DNA of 64,000 nucleotides from an uncultured Pseudomonadota bacterium (GTDB lineage: Bacteria > Pseudomonadota > Gammaproteobacteria > Ga0077536): assembly GCA_902597385.1 (NCBI GenBank), contig CACJXQ010000003.1, positions 53,006 through 117,005 on the forward strand, in the 5' to 3' direction. Both the position numbers and the translations under genes were made by a program. Under the pieces are notes generated by a model that was not told where the DNA came from, did not search any database, and was given only the letters and a program-made list of their open reading frames with translations. Positions within the stretch are counted from its first letter, which is position 1, and each line of letters begins with the position of its first letter. Shown here piece by piece: positions 1 to 11,349 of this stretch.

Positions 1-306
1 CTAGCGGAACAACAGATTGATTTCATTCTAGACTCGATCGATTGGCTGGAAAAAAATGGTCGTCCAGGAATGCAACCGACTAAAGAAGCTCAGAACTTCT
101 GGCAGCAAGAAACACTTCGCTACGCAAAAAAAAGACCGGGGGCTCTAACCACCAAAAGTTGGTACTCAGGCGCGAATATTCCAGGAAAGCCCAGAATCTT
201 CATGGTCTATTGCGGTGGATTCAAGCGATATAACGAAACTTGCTATCAAGAGCTTGAAGACGGTTTCCCGAGCTATGAGCTACTAACTAAAGCATTGAGT
301 CGATAA
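1..306 (+). CDS. C-terminal fragment of flavin-containing / Baeyer-Villiger monooxygenase (truncated by window start)
   Basis: Frame is open from base 1 (LAEQQIDFILDSIDWLEKNGRPGMQPTKEAQ...). SWYSGANIPGKPRIFMVYCGGF resembles the cyclohexanone-monooxygenase C-terminus. Confidence 0.75.
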   Translation, partial: LAEQQIDFILDSIDWLEKNGRPGMQPTKEAQNFWQQETLRYAKKRPGALTTKSWYSGANIPGKPRIFMVYCGGFKRYNETCYQELEDGFPSYELLTKALSR

Positions 307-423
307 TAGTGTGAAACCTCGTTAGTCGCCACAATAGGGGCACATCGAAAATCGCTCTTAACCAATATTTCAGACATTAACTTAACGAGGTAGTCAAGCT
401 TTCAATGTCTTTTTGCGAGATCT

Positions 424-1311
424 TCAGTCCCTCCATTGACCCCGAATTGAAGCACCGGATGAACTCTCTAAAACCTTTATCGTTGCTAGGATATCTTCAT
501 CGGCAAAACCATTCTGACAAAACTCTTTCAGAAGACGTTGAGTAACTGAACCCATCGGAAGATCGACCCCCAATTCTTTCGCGAGATCTGTCGCTAGGTT
601 TATATCTTTAAAAGCTAGACTAACAGTAAAATTGGGACTTAATTTGTCCTTTAATATTGCCTTGACTCCACCTGCCCAAGTAGCACTATTTCCGCTACTG
701 GTTTTTACGATACTCCAAAGTATATTCGGATCAATACCTGCTTTTGCCCCAAGGATCAGTGCTTCTGCGTTACTCATCATATTTGAAAAAGCCAGCATAT
801 TGTTGACAAGCTTGATTATATTTCCCGTACCAGCCCCACCCACGTGAAACACGTTAGTTCCGATACAGTCCCATATTGGTCCTAGTGTGTCGAATACCTT
901 TTTTTCACCACCCACCATCACCGTGAGTTCTCCGCTTTTCGCGCCACGGGTACCGCCGCTAACGGGCGCGTCTAAAAAGCTTACATTTTTCAATTTAGCT
1001 ATAGAGTCTATTTCTCGAATTAGGCTTGGAGAGTTAGTGCTCAAATCTACAAGCACTTTTCCGGGAGACATTGACTCCATAACCTCACTAGCAACTATTC
1101 TCACTTCCTCTGGTCCTGGAAGAGACATCATAATTATTTCCGACTCCTGAGTGAGCGAATCTATACTAGAACAGCTAACCGCACCTTTTTCGACCAGCGA
1201 TTGAGTAGGGGCGTCCCGTATGTCAAACACAAAAAGTTTTTTACCTGAGCTGAGAATATTTGAGGCCATCGGTAGGCCCATAGCACCAATTCCTATAAAT
1301 CCAACTCGCAT
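424..1311 (-). CDS. NAD(P)-dependent beta-hydroxyacid dehydrogenase (3-hydroxyisobutyrate dehydrogenase / tartronate semialdehyde reductase family)
   Basis: GFIGIGAMGLPMASNIL Rossmann start, FLDAPVSGGTRGAKSGELTVMVGG, KLVNNM. Confidence 0.88.
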   Translation of the reverse strand: MRVGFIGIGAMGLPMASNILSSGKKLFVFDIRDAPTQSLVEKGAVSCSSIDSLTQESEIIMMSLPGPEEVRIVASEVMESMSPGKVLVDLSTNSPSLIREIDSIAKLKNVSFLDAPVSGGTRGAKSGELTVMVGGEKKVFDTLGPIWDCIGTNVFHVGGAGTGNIIKLVNNMLAFSNMMSNAEALILGAKAGIDPNILWSIVKTSSGNSATWAGGVKAILKDKLSPNFTVSLAFKDINLATDLAKELGVDLPMGSVTQRLLKEFCQNGFADEDILATIKVLESSSGASIRGQWRD

Positions 1312-1428
1312 CTCTTTTTCCCTCAGAACACTAATTATAATGACAAAAGTATATCAACCTACATCCGTCAATAAGCTACAGCTTAGGTCAACACGCACAA
1401 AAACTTAATTAAGAAAACATTACCAACG

Positions 1429-1911
1429 TTAATTGAATAGTTTTTCGACTAAAGGTTCTAGTTGCCTCAAAGCGTTCGAGTACACGTCTTTTTTAAAATC
1501 CACCACCATATTAAGCGGTTCCCAATATTCTACCCAAGCCCATTCTTCAAATTCTGGAGAAGCATGTAGGTCTAATTTAATTTCGCTATCTTCCCCTTTG
1601 AATTCCAACAAGAACCAGATTTGTTTTTGACCCACACATTTTGGAGCACCGACTTTTCGCTGATATTTCTCAGGCAATCGATAATACAACCATCCCGCGG
1701 TGCGTCCGATCAAATCTACTTTTTCCCCAAGAAGGCCAACCTCTTCATGCAGCTCTCTATACATAGCCTGTTCGGAGGATTCTCCCTCCTCTATTCCGCC
1801 CTGGGGCATTTGCCAAAACTGCAATCCTACTCGACGCCCACAAAATATTTTTTTCGCCTTATTTAGGAGAATGATTCCGACGTTTGCCCTAAATCCCTCG
1901 TCATCAATCAT
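1429..1911 (-). CDS. rppH: RNA pyrophosphohydrolase (Nudix)
   Basis: FRANVGIILLN, QFWQMPQGGIEEGES...RELHEEVGL Nudix box. Confidence 0.9.
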   Translation of the reverse strand: MIDDEGFRANVGIILLNKAKKIFCGRRVGLQFWQMPQGGIEEGESSEQAMYRELHEEVGLLGEKVDLIGRTAGWLYYRLPEKYQRKVGAPKCVGQKQIWFLLEFKGEDSEIKLDLHASPEFEEWAWVEYWEPLNMVVDFKKDVYSNALRQLEPLVEKLFN

Positions 1912-1927
1912 TTTGTCAGGACCAAGC

Positions 1928-2908
1928 TTATATATTACTTACTGCTTCTTTTTCCTCGAGAAGCTCTGTTTGGGTATCATTCATTTTTTGCCGACTGTAA
2001 TCAGACACTTCTAGGCCAGTTACAATTTCGTACTTTCCTCCAGAACATTTTACTGGAAAAGAATATACAAGACCGGATGACACATCATAGTTGTTGCCAT
2101 CGCTCCAAACGCCCATGCTAGTCCAATCATCCGAAGGAGTCCCTAAAACCCAATCTCGCATATGCTCTATTGCGGCATTCGCTGCAGAGGCAGCACTAGA
2201 TGCACCCCGAGCGTCAATAATCTCAGCACCACGTTTCGCTACCTTTGGAATATATTCTTTATCGTACCAGTCAGGCTCAACAAAACTCATCGCAGCTTTA
2301 CCCGCGACCTCAGCATGATGCAAATCAGGATATTGGGTCGTCGAGTGGTTACCCCAAATAGTTAATTTCTTAACCTCAGAAACATCACAAGCGGCTTTTT
2401 TTGCTATTTGATACTTGGCTCTATTGTGATCTAAACGAGTCATAGCAGTAATTTGTTCTGGAGGCACATCCGGGGCATTTTGAATGCATACCAAGGCATT
2501 CGTATTTGCGGGGTTTCCAACTACAACAATCTTAACGTGGGCATTCGCGACACTATTAATGGCACTACCTTGATCTTTGAAAATGCCGCCATTAGCTGCC
2601 AATAAATCGCTCCGCTCCATTCCAGGACCGCGCGGTCGAGCGCCGACCAACATACCATAATCACATCCGTCAAAGGCCACCTTGGCATCATCAGAAGCTT
2701 TGATGCTTGCTAAAAGAGGAAAGGCACAATCATCCAATTCCATCATCACTCCCTCTAGAGCTTTCATAGCTGGGGTTATTTCAAGTAATTGTAAGGAAAT
2801 GGGCTGGTCAGGGCCCAGCATCTGCCCTGACGCGATTCGAAACAAAATAGAATAAGCGATCTGTCCTGCAGCGCCACTAACCGTAACTTTCACGGGAGCC
2901 TTCATCAA
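1928..2908 (-). CDS. mdh: malate dehydrogenase
   Basis: [43 protein letters not shown]. Confidence 0.95.
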   Translation of the reverse strand: MMKAPVKVTVSGAAGQIAYSILFRIASGQMLGPDQPISLQLLEITPAMKALEGVMMELDDCAFPLLASIKASDDAKVAFDGCDYGMLVGARPRGPGMERSDLLAANGGIFKDQGSAINSVANAHVKIVVVGNPANTNALVCIQNAPDVPPEQITAMTRLDHNRAKYQIAKKAACDVSEVKKLTIWGNHSTTQYPDLHHAEVAGKAAMSFVEPDWYDKEYIPKVAKRGAEIIDARGASSAASAANAAIEHMRDWVLGTPSDDWTSMGVWSDGNNYDVSSGLVYSFPVKCSGGKYEIVTGLEVSDYSRQKMNDTQTELLEEKEAVSNI

Positions 2909-3255
2909 AATTTCCTCTCTAGTTTTTTATTAGCTTTCATTGTAACAGTTTTAAGAACTTGTAATAACTAGGCAGATCTTCTGTGTATTTATCCGGCCCA
3001 TCTAAAAGTATGTAAAACCATTTATTTAAAACCTAACCTCCTTACACTTTTAAGCCGCAATATCCTCAATGGAATATAAGTGCCATTTCCTTTCCAACGT
3101 AATGAAACCAAATTTTTTAGGGCATTTTAGGTGACTTTTCGATAACTTTGGTAGAAAATCTCAAGTTAAGGGTTAAGTCCAAGGGATACCTTCTTCTTTG
3201 ACCCCAAGATTTATCGGATTTCTGTATAAAATTTCTTGAAAATAGGTAAACAAAG

Positions 3256-6078
3256 ATGGATTCGCCCTTCTCAATAACAGGAGAAAACCTGGAATACGTT
3301 GAACAAATCTACGAATTATTTTTGAAAAATCCCAACAGTGTTTCAAAAGAATGGAAAAAGTACTTTGAGACAAACGATTTGAATTCAGAGAGCGGATCAA
3401 ACCCAGAGGCTCATCGCCTGGCGAAAGCTGAGGTCATTGAAGCCGCGAAAAAAAAATCGAACAGAAACGAAAGCACATCTCAACCCGATTCAGTTAAGCA
3501 AGTTTCAGTTTTACAACTTATAAACGCCTATAGATTCAGAGGCCACAGAAATGCCAACTTGGACCCGCTCAACCAATACAAGCGACCTCAGGTGCCCGAG
3601 CTTGATCCCTCTTTTCACGACCTCCTTGAAAGCGATTTCGATACAGTTTTTAACACTGGTTCTCTTCAAGGGGTAGAAAACGCGACGTTGAGAGAGATTC
3701 TCAAAATCGTCAGAGAAACATATTGTGAGAATATCGGCGCAGAATACATGCACATTGTTGAAACTGCCGAAAAACGTTGGATACAGCAGCAACTAGAACC
3801 TAGCAAAGAAAATGTCCTTGCGAACGAGCGGCGAAAACAACTACTGAGATGCATTGTTGCTGCTGGCTCACTCGAACGTTATCTACACAAAAAATACGTA
3901 GGACAGAAGCGGTTCTCGTTGGAGGGAGGAGAGAGCACTATTGCATTACTTGACACTGTGGTCGAGGAATGCGGAAAACACGGCATCAAGGAGTGTGTTG
4001 TGGGTATGGCTCACAGAGGAAGATTAAATGTTTTAGTAAACATAATCGGGAAGCACCCCTCGGACTTGTTTGACGAATTTGAAGGCAAAGGGCGCCCGGA
4101 AAACCTATCAGGGGATGTTAAGTATCATCTAGGCTACTCCTCCGACATACAGACCCCTAGCGGCCCAGTACATCTAACGCTTGCATTTAACCCTTCTCAT
4201 TTAGAAATTATCGATCCAGTGGTGGAGGGATCTGTGCGAGCAAGACAGGATAGAAGAAGAGACTCTAGCCGAAATAAGGTGCTTCCATTAATACTTCATG
4301 GCGACGCGGCCTTCGCCGGACAGGGAGTAGTTATGGAAACGTTCAATTTATCCCAAACTAGAGGCTACTCAACCGGAGGCAGTTTGCATGTAATAATAAA
4401 CAATCAAATTGGTTTTACTACCAGCGAGCCCCTAGACTCGAGATCGACTCTTTACTGTACCGACGTCGCTAAGATGATCCAGGCCCCTATCTTTCACGTG
4501 AATGCGGACGACCCTGACGCTGTTGCAAGAGTCGCAAAAATCGCGCTCGATTTCAGGATGGAATTTAATAAAGATGTAATTATCGACCTAATTTGTTTCC
4601 GAAAACATGGACACAGCGAAACAGACGAACCAGCAACCACTCAGCCATTAATGTATAAAAAAATCAGAAGCCACCCTGGCACAGAAACCATATACGCTGA
4701 TAAGTTAGTTTCAGATGGAGTGCTGAAAAAAGGGGAAGCAGCAAAGATCAGAGAGCAATATATTAAAGCCTTAGAAGACAACCAGGTGGTATCCAGACCA
4801 TATGCAGAGCTACTAGATAATAGCGCCGTAAACTACTTTTTACCATTCTTAGGATCTAATTGGGAGTCAGAGTATGATAGCGCATTAAACGCGGATATCA
4901 TTTCCAAACTTGGGAGCAAATTTACTAAAGTACCCCCCAAATTCGAGCTGCATAGACAATCCAAGAGAATTTTAGAAGATAGAAAAGCGATGTTTAAAGG
5001 AGAATCGGCATGTGATTGGGGATTTGCCGAAACACTTGCCTATGCCTCACTGCTCTCGGAAGGTTGTCCAGTGCGTATTTCGGGCCAAGATTGTGGTCGC
5101 GGTACCTTCTCTCACAGACACGCAGTGCTAAACGATCAAAACAACGGAGAAGCGTACCTCCCTCTTCAAAACATAGATAAGAACCAAGGTGATTTTCTAG
5201 TCATCAATTCCACTCTTTCTGAAGAAGCAGTGTTAGCTTTTGAGTTTGGCTACGCAGCTGCAGAACCAAATGCTCTAGTTGTCTGGGAAGCTCAGTTTGG
5301 AGATTTTGCTAATGGAGCCCAAGTCGTAATCGATCAATTCATTGCGTCTTCAGAAGAAAAATGGGATCGATATTGTGGATTAGTCTTGTTCCTACCTCAC
5401 GGATACGATGGACAAGGACCTGAACACTCCTCTGCGAGGCTCGAGAGATTTCTCCAACTGTGCGCAGCGGAAAACATGCAAGTTTGCTATCCCACAACCC
5501 CCAGCCAACTTTTTCATATGCTACGAAGACAAATTCGCAGGCCCTATCGCAAGCCACTGATTGTTATGAGCCCCAAAAGTCTCCTGCGGAAAGGCTTATC
5601 TTTCTCTCCTCTCAAGGAATTTACCGAAGGAAAATACCAACCGGTCTTGGATGAGACCGAAAAAATATCAAAAGCCAAAGTTAAAAAAATCATACTATGC
5701 TCGGGGAAGATTTATTTTGATCTTTACGAGGCAAGGGAGAAAAACAATATCAAGGATTGCGCTATCATAAGACTGGAGCAGTTTCATCCATTCCCTAGAG
5801 AACAAATGCAAAACACACTCAGTCAGTATAAGAATGCCGCTGAATTGATTTGGGTACAGGAAGAACCGAGAAACCAGGGAGCTTGGTCTTATCTGCTATC
5901 ACGAAGGCATCTCGGCGGCTGTTTTGATGAATCAAAACCTTTAAAATGTGTTGCTAGACCTTATTCTTCTTCCCCAGCTGTTGGCTATCTATCGCTCCAC
6001 GAGGAACAACAGAAGAAAATAATTTCGGAGGCGCTAGAGCTTGAAGAAGGATCGCTACCGAAGAGAAAGAGTGCTTAA
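3256..6078 (+). CDS. sucA: 2-oxoglutarate dehydrogenase E1 component
   Basis: 940 aa; LQLINAYRFRGHRNANLDPL, GMAHRGRLNVLVNIIGK, FNPSHLEIIDPVVEGSVRARQD; followed by sucB-lpdA. Confidence 0.97.
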   Translation: MDSPFSITGENLEYVEQIYELFLKNPNSVSKEWKKYFETNDLNSESGSNPEAHRLAKAEVIEAAKKKSNRNESTSQPDSVKQVSVLQLINAYRFRGHRNANLDPLNQYKRPQVPELDPSFHDLLESDFDTVFNTGSLQGVENATLREILKIVRETYCENIGAEYMHIVETAEKRWIQQQLEPSKENVLANERRKQLLRCIVAAGSLERYLHKKYVGQKRFSLEGGESTIALLDTVVEECGKHGIKECVVGMAHRGRLNVLVNIIGKHPSDLFDEFEGKGRPENLSGDVKYHLGYSSDIQTPSGPVHLTLAFNPSHLEIIDPVVEGSVRARQDRRRDSSRNKVLPLILHGDAAFAGQGVVMETFNLSQTRGYSTGGSLHVIINNQIGFTTSEPLDSRSTLYCTDVAKMIQAPIFHVNADDPDAVARVAKIALDFRMEFNKDVIIDLICFRKHGHSETDEPATTQPLMYKKIRSHPGTETIYADKLVSDGVLKKGEAAKIREQYIKALEDNQVVSRPYAELLDNSAVNYFLPFLGSNWESEYDSALNADIISKLGSKFTKVPPKFELHRQSKRILEDRKAMFKGESACDWGFAETLAYASLLSEGCPVRISGQDCGRGTFSHRHAVLNDQNNGEAYLPLQNIDKNQGDFLVINSTLSEEAVLAFEFGYAAAEPNALVVWEAQFGDFANGAQVVIDQFIASSEEKWDRYCGLVLFLPHGYDGQGPEHSSARLERFLQLCAAENMQVCYPTTPSQLFHMLRRQIRRPYRKPLIVMSPKSLLRKGLSFSPLKEFTEGKYQPVLDETEKISKAKVKKIILCSGKIYFDLYEAREKNNIKDCAIIRLEQFHPFPREQMQNTLSQYKNAAELIWVQEEPRNQGAWSYLLSRRHLGGCFDESKPLKCVARPYSSSPAVGYLSLHEEQQKKIISEALELEEGSLPKRKSA

Positions 6079-6111
6079 GTGGGTGTTATACACAATGTTT
6101 AGGAGATCGAA

Positions 6112-7308
6112 ATGTTAGTAGAGATAAAGGTACCCGATTTAGCTGAATCAGTTCCCGATGCAACATGCTTAACATGGATGAAAAATGAAGGGGACCACAT
6201 CACGGAGGGAGAAAACTTAATAGATTTAGAGACCGACAAGGTAACCTTGGAAATCGTAGCACCACATAGTGGTATGATTATCTCAATTTTAAAAAAGGAA
6301 GGTGAAGTAGTTCTCTCAGGAGATATCCTCGCGACTATTGACACAGAAAGTGTAGCCGTTAACACTTCCCAGTCGACACAAAATACCGAAAATATTGGCT
6401 CGGAAGAGTTTTCAAAAAATGAAAAGACCGTAGCCCAGAAAATCGGGCCAGCAGTGAAAAAATTGCTTATCGAGAAAGAGATAGATCCAAATTTAATCCA
6501 AGGCTCCGGTAAAGACGGCAGAATCACCAAAGGAGACGTAAATCTTTTCCTTCAAAACTCTGTCACTAGTGAAAAACCACCTCAAACCACTGGGATGACA
6601 TCACCAAAAAATAGAGAAAAAAGAGTGCCGTTAACACGCTTGAGAAAACGCATTGCAGAAAAGCTTTTAGCCGCTCAGGACCAAAATGCCTTGTTAACAA
6701 CGTTTAATGAAGCCGACATGAATGCAATTCAAAATCTTCGCAGACAATTCCGTGATGAATTTTCAATCAAACACGCCACCAAGCTTGGTTTCATGCCATT
6801 CTTTGTGAAAGCAGCAGTAGAGTCGCTAAAATCCTACCCTGTAGTAAATGCTTCTATTGATGAAGATGACGTTGTATATCATTCCTACTTCGACATAGGG
6901 GTGGCAGTAGGAAGTGGTAAGGGCTTGGTAGTACCCATTATTAGAGATGCTGACCTACTATCCTTCGCCGAAATTGAGAAAAAGATAATGGACTTCGGGG
7001 AGAGAGCCCAGGACGGTAAATTGAGTGTACAGGAGTTGACAGGGGGTACTTTTACCATAAGTAATGGGGGCATCTACGGTTCACTCCTGTCAACACCGAT
7101 AATAAACACCCCACAGAGCGCGATTCTAGGTATGCATAAAATACAAGACCGTCCGGTCGTCAAAGATGGAGAAATTACTATACGACCAATGATGTACCTA
7201 GCTTTGACTTACGACCATAGACTTATTGACGGTAGAGAGGCAGTCCAATTTCTTGATAGCCTAAAATCCTGTTTAGAAGAACCTAGCCGTCTCTTGCTAG
7301 ACTTATAG
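6112..7308 (+). CDS. sucB: dihydrolipoyllysine-residue succinyltransferase (E2)
   Basis: N-terminal lipoyl domain ([11 protein letters not shown]), E3-binding region, [16 protein letters not shown]-terminus. Confidence 0.96.
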   Translation: MLVEIKVPDLAESVPDATCLTWMKNEGDHITEGENLIDLETDKVTLEIVAPHSGMIISILKKEGEVVLSGDILATIDTESVAVNTSQSTQNTENIGSEEFSKNEKTVAQKIGPAVKKLLIEKEIDPNLIQGSGKDGRITKGDVNLFLQNSVTSEKPPQTTGMTSPKNREKRVPLTRLRKRIAEKLLAAQDQNALLTTFNEADMNAIQNLRRQFRDEFSIKHATKLGFMPFFVKAAVESLKSYPVVNASIDEDDVVYHSYFDIGVAVGSGKGLVVPIIRDADLLSFAEIEKKIMDFGERAQDGKLSVQELTGGTFTISNGGIYGSLLSTPIINTPQSAILGMHKIQDRPVVKDGEITIRPMMYLALTYDHRLIDGREAVQFLDSLKSCLEEPSRLLLDL

Positions 7309-7322
7309 AGGGAAAATTAAAA

Positions 7323-8735
7323 ATGAGTGAATATGACCTAGTAGTAATAGGTGGAGGGCCAGGCGGATATGTGGCTGCGATCAAGGCTGCACAGATGGGT
7401 CTAAAAACCGCGTGCATCGATAAACAAACAGCCGCTGACGGCTCACCTGTGCTAGGCGGAACATGCCTAAACGTCGGTTGTATTCCTTCTAAAGCTCTAT
7501 TGGACAGCTCTCACCAATATGAGTTTTTTAATAAAGAAGGAAAGAAGCATGGCTTGGTTGGGAGCTTAAAAATTGACATAAGCCAGATGCAAAAAAGAAA
7601 AGAAACTGTTGTGAAAAATCTCACCCAAGGTATCTCTGGACTCCTTAAAAAAAACAATGTTGAATGGCTGCCTGGCTTTGGCAGTCTAAAGTCTAAAAAC
7701 GTTGTTCAATGCAAGTCTGAAAAAGGTCTAATCAAAAGTTTAAATACAAAAAATATCTTGCTGGCTTCCGGTTCTTTACCTTCCAGAATCCAGTCTTTGC
7801 CTATAGACAATGAATACATATTTGACTCCAGCGGGGCTCTTGAATTTAAATCTGCGCCAAAAGAACTTTGCATAATCGGAGCCGGCGTAATCGGCCTGGA
7901 ATTGGGAAGTGTGTGGAGAAGACTTGGTTCTAAGGTTACAGTGTTAGAAGCTCAAACCTCTTTTCTCGATACAGCAGACAAAGATGTTTCTGCAGAAGCT
8001 TTAAAATTATTCAAAAAACAAGGGCTAAAAATTGAGCTAGGTACTCTAGTCGCTGAAGCCAAAATAGCAAAAGAAAAAGTTACTATCTCTTATAAAAAAG
8101 GCTCAGAAAGACTCGAGTCTTCATTCGACAAAGTAGTCGTCGCTGTAGGGAGGTCACCATATACAGAGGGTCTCAATCTGGATGAAGCCGGGGTCAAATC
8201 AGACGACAAAGGATTTATCTTGGTTAACGAATTTAATGAGACTTCGACCAAAGGAATCTTCGCGATTGGGGACTGTACCCTCGGTCCAATGTTAGCTCAC
8301 AAAGCAAGTGAAGAGGGGATTTTAGTTGCCGAACATATGGCTGGTGCCAAAGCGCCTGTAGAAATCACCCATGTTCCTTGGATAATTTATACGTGGCCTG
8401 AAATGGCTTGGGTAGGCCCCTCTGAACAGTTTTTAAGAAATACTAAAAAGGAAATCAACGTTGGAAAATTTCCTTTTAGGGCCAGCGGAAGAAGCCACGC
8501 GAGAGGAGAAACTGAGGGTTTCGTAAAAGTTATAGCAGAGAAGAACAATGACCAGATACTTGCAGTCCATATTTTAGGTGCAAATGCTTCAGAACTAATT
8601 TCTGAGGCTGTAACTGCTATGGAATTTGGCGCAACTTCCGAAGATGTTGCTCGGATCATTCACGGTCATCCAACCCTGTCAGAGAGCATACATGAAGCGG
8701 CTTTAGCCACTCTTGGGAATGCAATTCACTATTAA
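7323..8735 (+). CDS. lpdA: dihydrolipoyl dehydrogenase (E3)
   Basis: GGTCLNVGCIPSKALL redox-active motif, FAD/NAD motifs, HGHPTLSESIHEA. Confidence 0.96.
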   Translation: MSEYDLVVIGGGPGGYVAAIKAAQMGLKTACIDKQTAADGSPVLGGTCLNVGCIPSKALLDSSHQYEFFNKEGKKHGLVGSLKIDISQMQKRKETVVKNLTQGISGLLKKNNVEWLPGFGSLKSKNVVQCKSEKGLIKSLNTKNILLASGSLPSRIQSLPIDNEYIFDSSGALEFKSAPKELCIIGAGVIGLELGSVWRRLGSKVTVLEAQTSFLDTADKDVSAEALKLFKKQGLKIELGTLVAEAKIAKEKVTISYKKGSERLESSFDKVVVAVGRSPYTEGLNLDEAGVKSDDKGFILVNEFNETSTKGIFAIGDCTLGPMLAHKASEEGILVAEHMAGAKAPVEITHVPWIIYTWPEMAWVGPSEQFLRNTKKEINVGKFPFRASGRSHARGETEGFVKVIAEKNNDQILAVHILGANASELISEAVTAMEFGATSEDVARIIHGHPTLSESIHEAALATLGNAIHY

Positions 8736-8799
8736 AAACAAATTCTTAAATTACCTTTATTAAAGAAATGGCAAGATTTTGTGCGATAAAATAAAATAA

Positions 8800-8811
8800 C
8801 ATGCTTGCATG
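8800..8811. promoter_or_regulatory. CATGCTTGCATG palindrome upstream of phaR (candidate autoregulatory site)
   Basis: 5-bp arms CATGC/GCATG around TT, ~53 bp upstream of the phaR ATG; TGC-rich like reported PhaR operators. Confidence 0.35.
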
Positions 8812-8863
8812 TCCTTGCCGCTACCCTTAGATTAGGGTTCTGAATGAGGGAGTTTCTAGCGCT

Positions 8864-9346
8864 ATGGATACAGAAAGTCGGGTCATCAAAAAATATCCAA
8901 ATCGGCGGTTGTACGACACCACTGAGAGTAAGTATGTAACCCTTAACGATCTCAAAGAGCTCGTTGTAGAGCAGATAACTTTCACTGTGGTAGATAAGAA
9001 AACAGGTGATGACATTACTCGAAACGTACTACTTCAAATCATCATCGAGCAGGAAGAGGACAATGGTGAACCACTTTTCTCAGCCGAAGTCCTGCAGAAA
9101 TTGATAGGAATTTACGGAAATCCAAACCAAAGTTCAGCCGGGGACTTTTTGAGTAAAAGCGTCCAACTTTTCTGTGAACAGCAAAAATTATTTCAAAACC
9201 AAGTCGAAGAAGCCCTCTCGACAAACCCAATGTCGTCTATGGTCACTCAAATGACCAAACGCAACATGGAACTTTGGAAGGAAATGCAAGAATCTTTTTT
9301 GGGCTCCGAGGTAAGCACCTCCAAAAAAGAAGATAACTCTTCTTAG
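8864..9346 (+). CDS. phaR: polyhydroxyalkanoate synthesis repressor PhaR
   Basis: RVIKKYPNRRLYDTTESKYVTLNDLKELV DNA-binding domain typical of PhaR. Confidence 0.92.
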   Translation: MDTESRVIKKYPNRRLYDTTESKYVTLNDLKELVVEQITFTVVDKKTGDDITRNVLLQIIIEQEEDNGEPLFSAEVLQKLIGIYGNPNQSSAGDFLSKSVQLFCEQQKLFQNQVEEALSTNPMSSMVTQMTKRNMELWKEMQESFLGSEVSTSKKEDNSS

Positions 9347-9383
9347 ACCGCAGAGACTCGGGCTACTAAGTAAGCGAGTAGAC

Positions 9384-11135
9384 CTAAACGCTCCCAAGCG
9401 TGTTCTTGATCAATTCAGCACGGTCGTTCAATGCAACAGGTAGCCGGTCACCAAAAATCGAAAAATATTCCTTAATATCTTCAATCTCTTTCTTCCATGA
9501 TTTTTTATCAACAGCTAATAAGGACTCAGTAGCACCTGGCTGAAGATTCAATCCATCCAAGTTCAACTCCTCGGATTTTGGAAGATATCCAATCGCAGAT
9601 TCCGTTCCTTCTGCTTTTCCATCGGACTTGGCTAAAATCCATTCTAATACCCTAATATTCTCTCCAAAGCCGGGCCACAAAAACTTACCATCCGCCCCCT
9701 TCCGAAACCAGTTTACATGAAAAATAGGTGGCAGATTATCCGACCGAGAGGCAAAACTGAGCCAGTGTGCCCAGTAATCACCAAAATTGTAACCACAAAA
9801 AGGCTTCATCGCCATCGGATCCCTTCGAACCTTCCCTACTTGTCCAGCTGCCGCTGCTGTTGTCTCAGAGGCCATCGAGGCTCCAGCGAAGACGCCATGC
9901 TCCCAGTCATAGGTCTGAAAGACAAGTGGAGTCACGTTAGAACGTCTTCCTCCGAACACTATAGCGGATATTGGCACCCCACTTGGAGAGTTACCTTCTT
10001 TCGAAAAACTCGGGCATTGCGAGGCAGGAACCGTAAAACGAGCATTAGGATGCGCAGCAAGGTCCCCCGAGGTTGGATCAAATTTATTGCCCTTCCAATC
10101 AACTAAAGTATTAGGCCGAGTTAAATCGTGCCCCTCCCACCAAGGCTCTTGCTCAGACGTCAGGGCAACGTTCGTATAAATTGTGTTTTTCCCGAGGGTA
10201 TTCATACAATTCGGGTTTGTAGCGGAGCTTGTACCTGGAACAACACCGAAGAAACCTGCTTCCGGATTTATTGCTCTAAGCTGGCCAGAGTCATCTAAAT
10301 GCAACCAAGCAATATCATCGCCTACAGTCCAAATTTTCCAATCCTCGAACCCTTTTGGTGGAACGAGCATTGCCAAGTTAGTTTTACCGCAAGCAGAAGG
10401 AAACGCCGCAGCAATATATTTAGTCTCTCCCTGTGGCGGTTGGATACCCAAGATCAACATGTGTTCGGCTAACCATCCCTCTTGCTTAGCCGTCTCACTA
10501 GCTAGTCGTAAAGCGTGGCATTTTTTTCCAAGCAAAGCGTTGCCACCGTACCCAGAGCCAAAACTCTTTATAGTTTGCTCTTCTGGGAAATGCATTATAA
10601 ACCTTCTAGAAGGATCTAGTTCGCCAATAGAGTGAAGGCCTTTGACGAAGCTAGAACTACTATTAATTTTGGCAAGTGCAGCGTCTCCAATTTTTGACAT
10701 TATTCCCATGTTAAGCACGACATAAGGGCTGTCAGTAATCTCAACCCCTGCTCGAGCGTAGGGGGAACCAACAGGCCCCATTAAATAAGGGATCACATAC
10801 ATTGTTCTCCCCTTCATACTCCTCTCAAAAAGAGTATCGATCTTGGCATGCGCTTCAACTGGATTCATCCAGTTATTATTTGGGCCAGCATCATCCTCCA
10901 ATCTACTACAAATGAATGTAAGCTGTTCCACTCTTGCCACGTCATTAGGGTCTGATCTGTGTAAAAAACAATTTGGATGAGTTTTCTCATTTAGTTCCAA
11001 CAGATCGCCGGTTTTTAACATTTCCGCTATCAAGACCTTTCTTTCTTCTTCGCTACCATCACACCAATATATTTTTTCTGGCGCCACCAATTTGGCTACT
11101 TCAGTTACCCAACTTTCTAAATCTTTTTTACTCAT
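9384..11135 (-). CDS. pckG: phosphoenolpyruvate carboxykinase (GTP)
   Basis: 583 aa; AAFPSACGKTNLAML P-loop, YCDG near N-terminus, FCGYNFGDYWAHW. Confidence 0.95.
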   Translation of the reverse strand: MSKKDLESWVTEVAKLVAPEKIYWCDGSEEERKVLIAEMLKTGDLLELNEKTHPNCFLHRSDPNDVARVEQLTFICSRLEDDAGPNNNWMNPVEAHAKIDTLFERSMKGRTMYVIPYLMGPVGSPYARAGVEITDSPYVVLNMGIMSKIGDAALAKINSSSSFVKGLHSIGELDPSRRFIMHFPEEQTIKSFGSGYGGNALLGKKCHALRLASETAKQEGWLAEHMLILGIQPPQGETKYIAAAFPSACGKTNLAMLVPPKGFEDWKIWTVGDDIAWLHLDDSGQLRAINPEAGFFGVVPGTSSATNPNCMNTLGKNTIYTNVALTSEQEPWWEGHDLTRPNTLVDWKGNKFDPTSGDLAAHPNARFTVPASQCPSFSKEGNSPSGVPISAIVFGGRRSNVTPLVFQTYDWEHGVFAGASMASETTAAAAGQVGKVRRDPMAMKPFCGYNFGDYWAHWLSFASRSDNLPPIFHVNWFRKGADGKFLWPGFGENIRVLEWILAKSDGKAEGTESAIGYLPKSEELNLDGLNLQPGATESLLAVDKKSWKKEIEDIKEYFSIFGDRLPVALNDRAELIKNTLGSV

Positions 11136-11349
11136 AAAAACGTCTATAGGCCTCCTATTAAGCCTCTAATACTTTGTCAAAAAATGTGATAAATAGTTCC
11201 GAATATAGAAGAAAAACGACTTTTCGATATTTTCGAGGGATTCGGAAAAATCTAAGTAAGTCGCAATTATAAGGCTTGTTTCAATTATGTCTAAAAAAAA
11301 ATAAGAGATCGGAAAAAAAACCTTGAAATAAACGTCTGAAATAGTTATG

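Noticed and set aside
6099-6530. 143-aa minus-strand ORF inside sucB
   Set aside because: Antisense shadow of the lipoyl-domain coding region.
9717-10106. 129-aa plus-strand ORF inside pckG
   Set aside because: Shadow ORF antisense to a well-supported pckG; low-complexity, no family resemblance.
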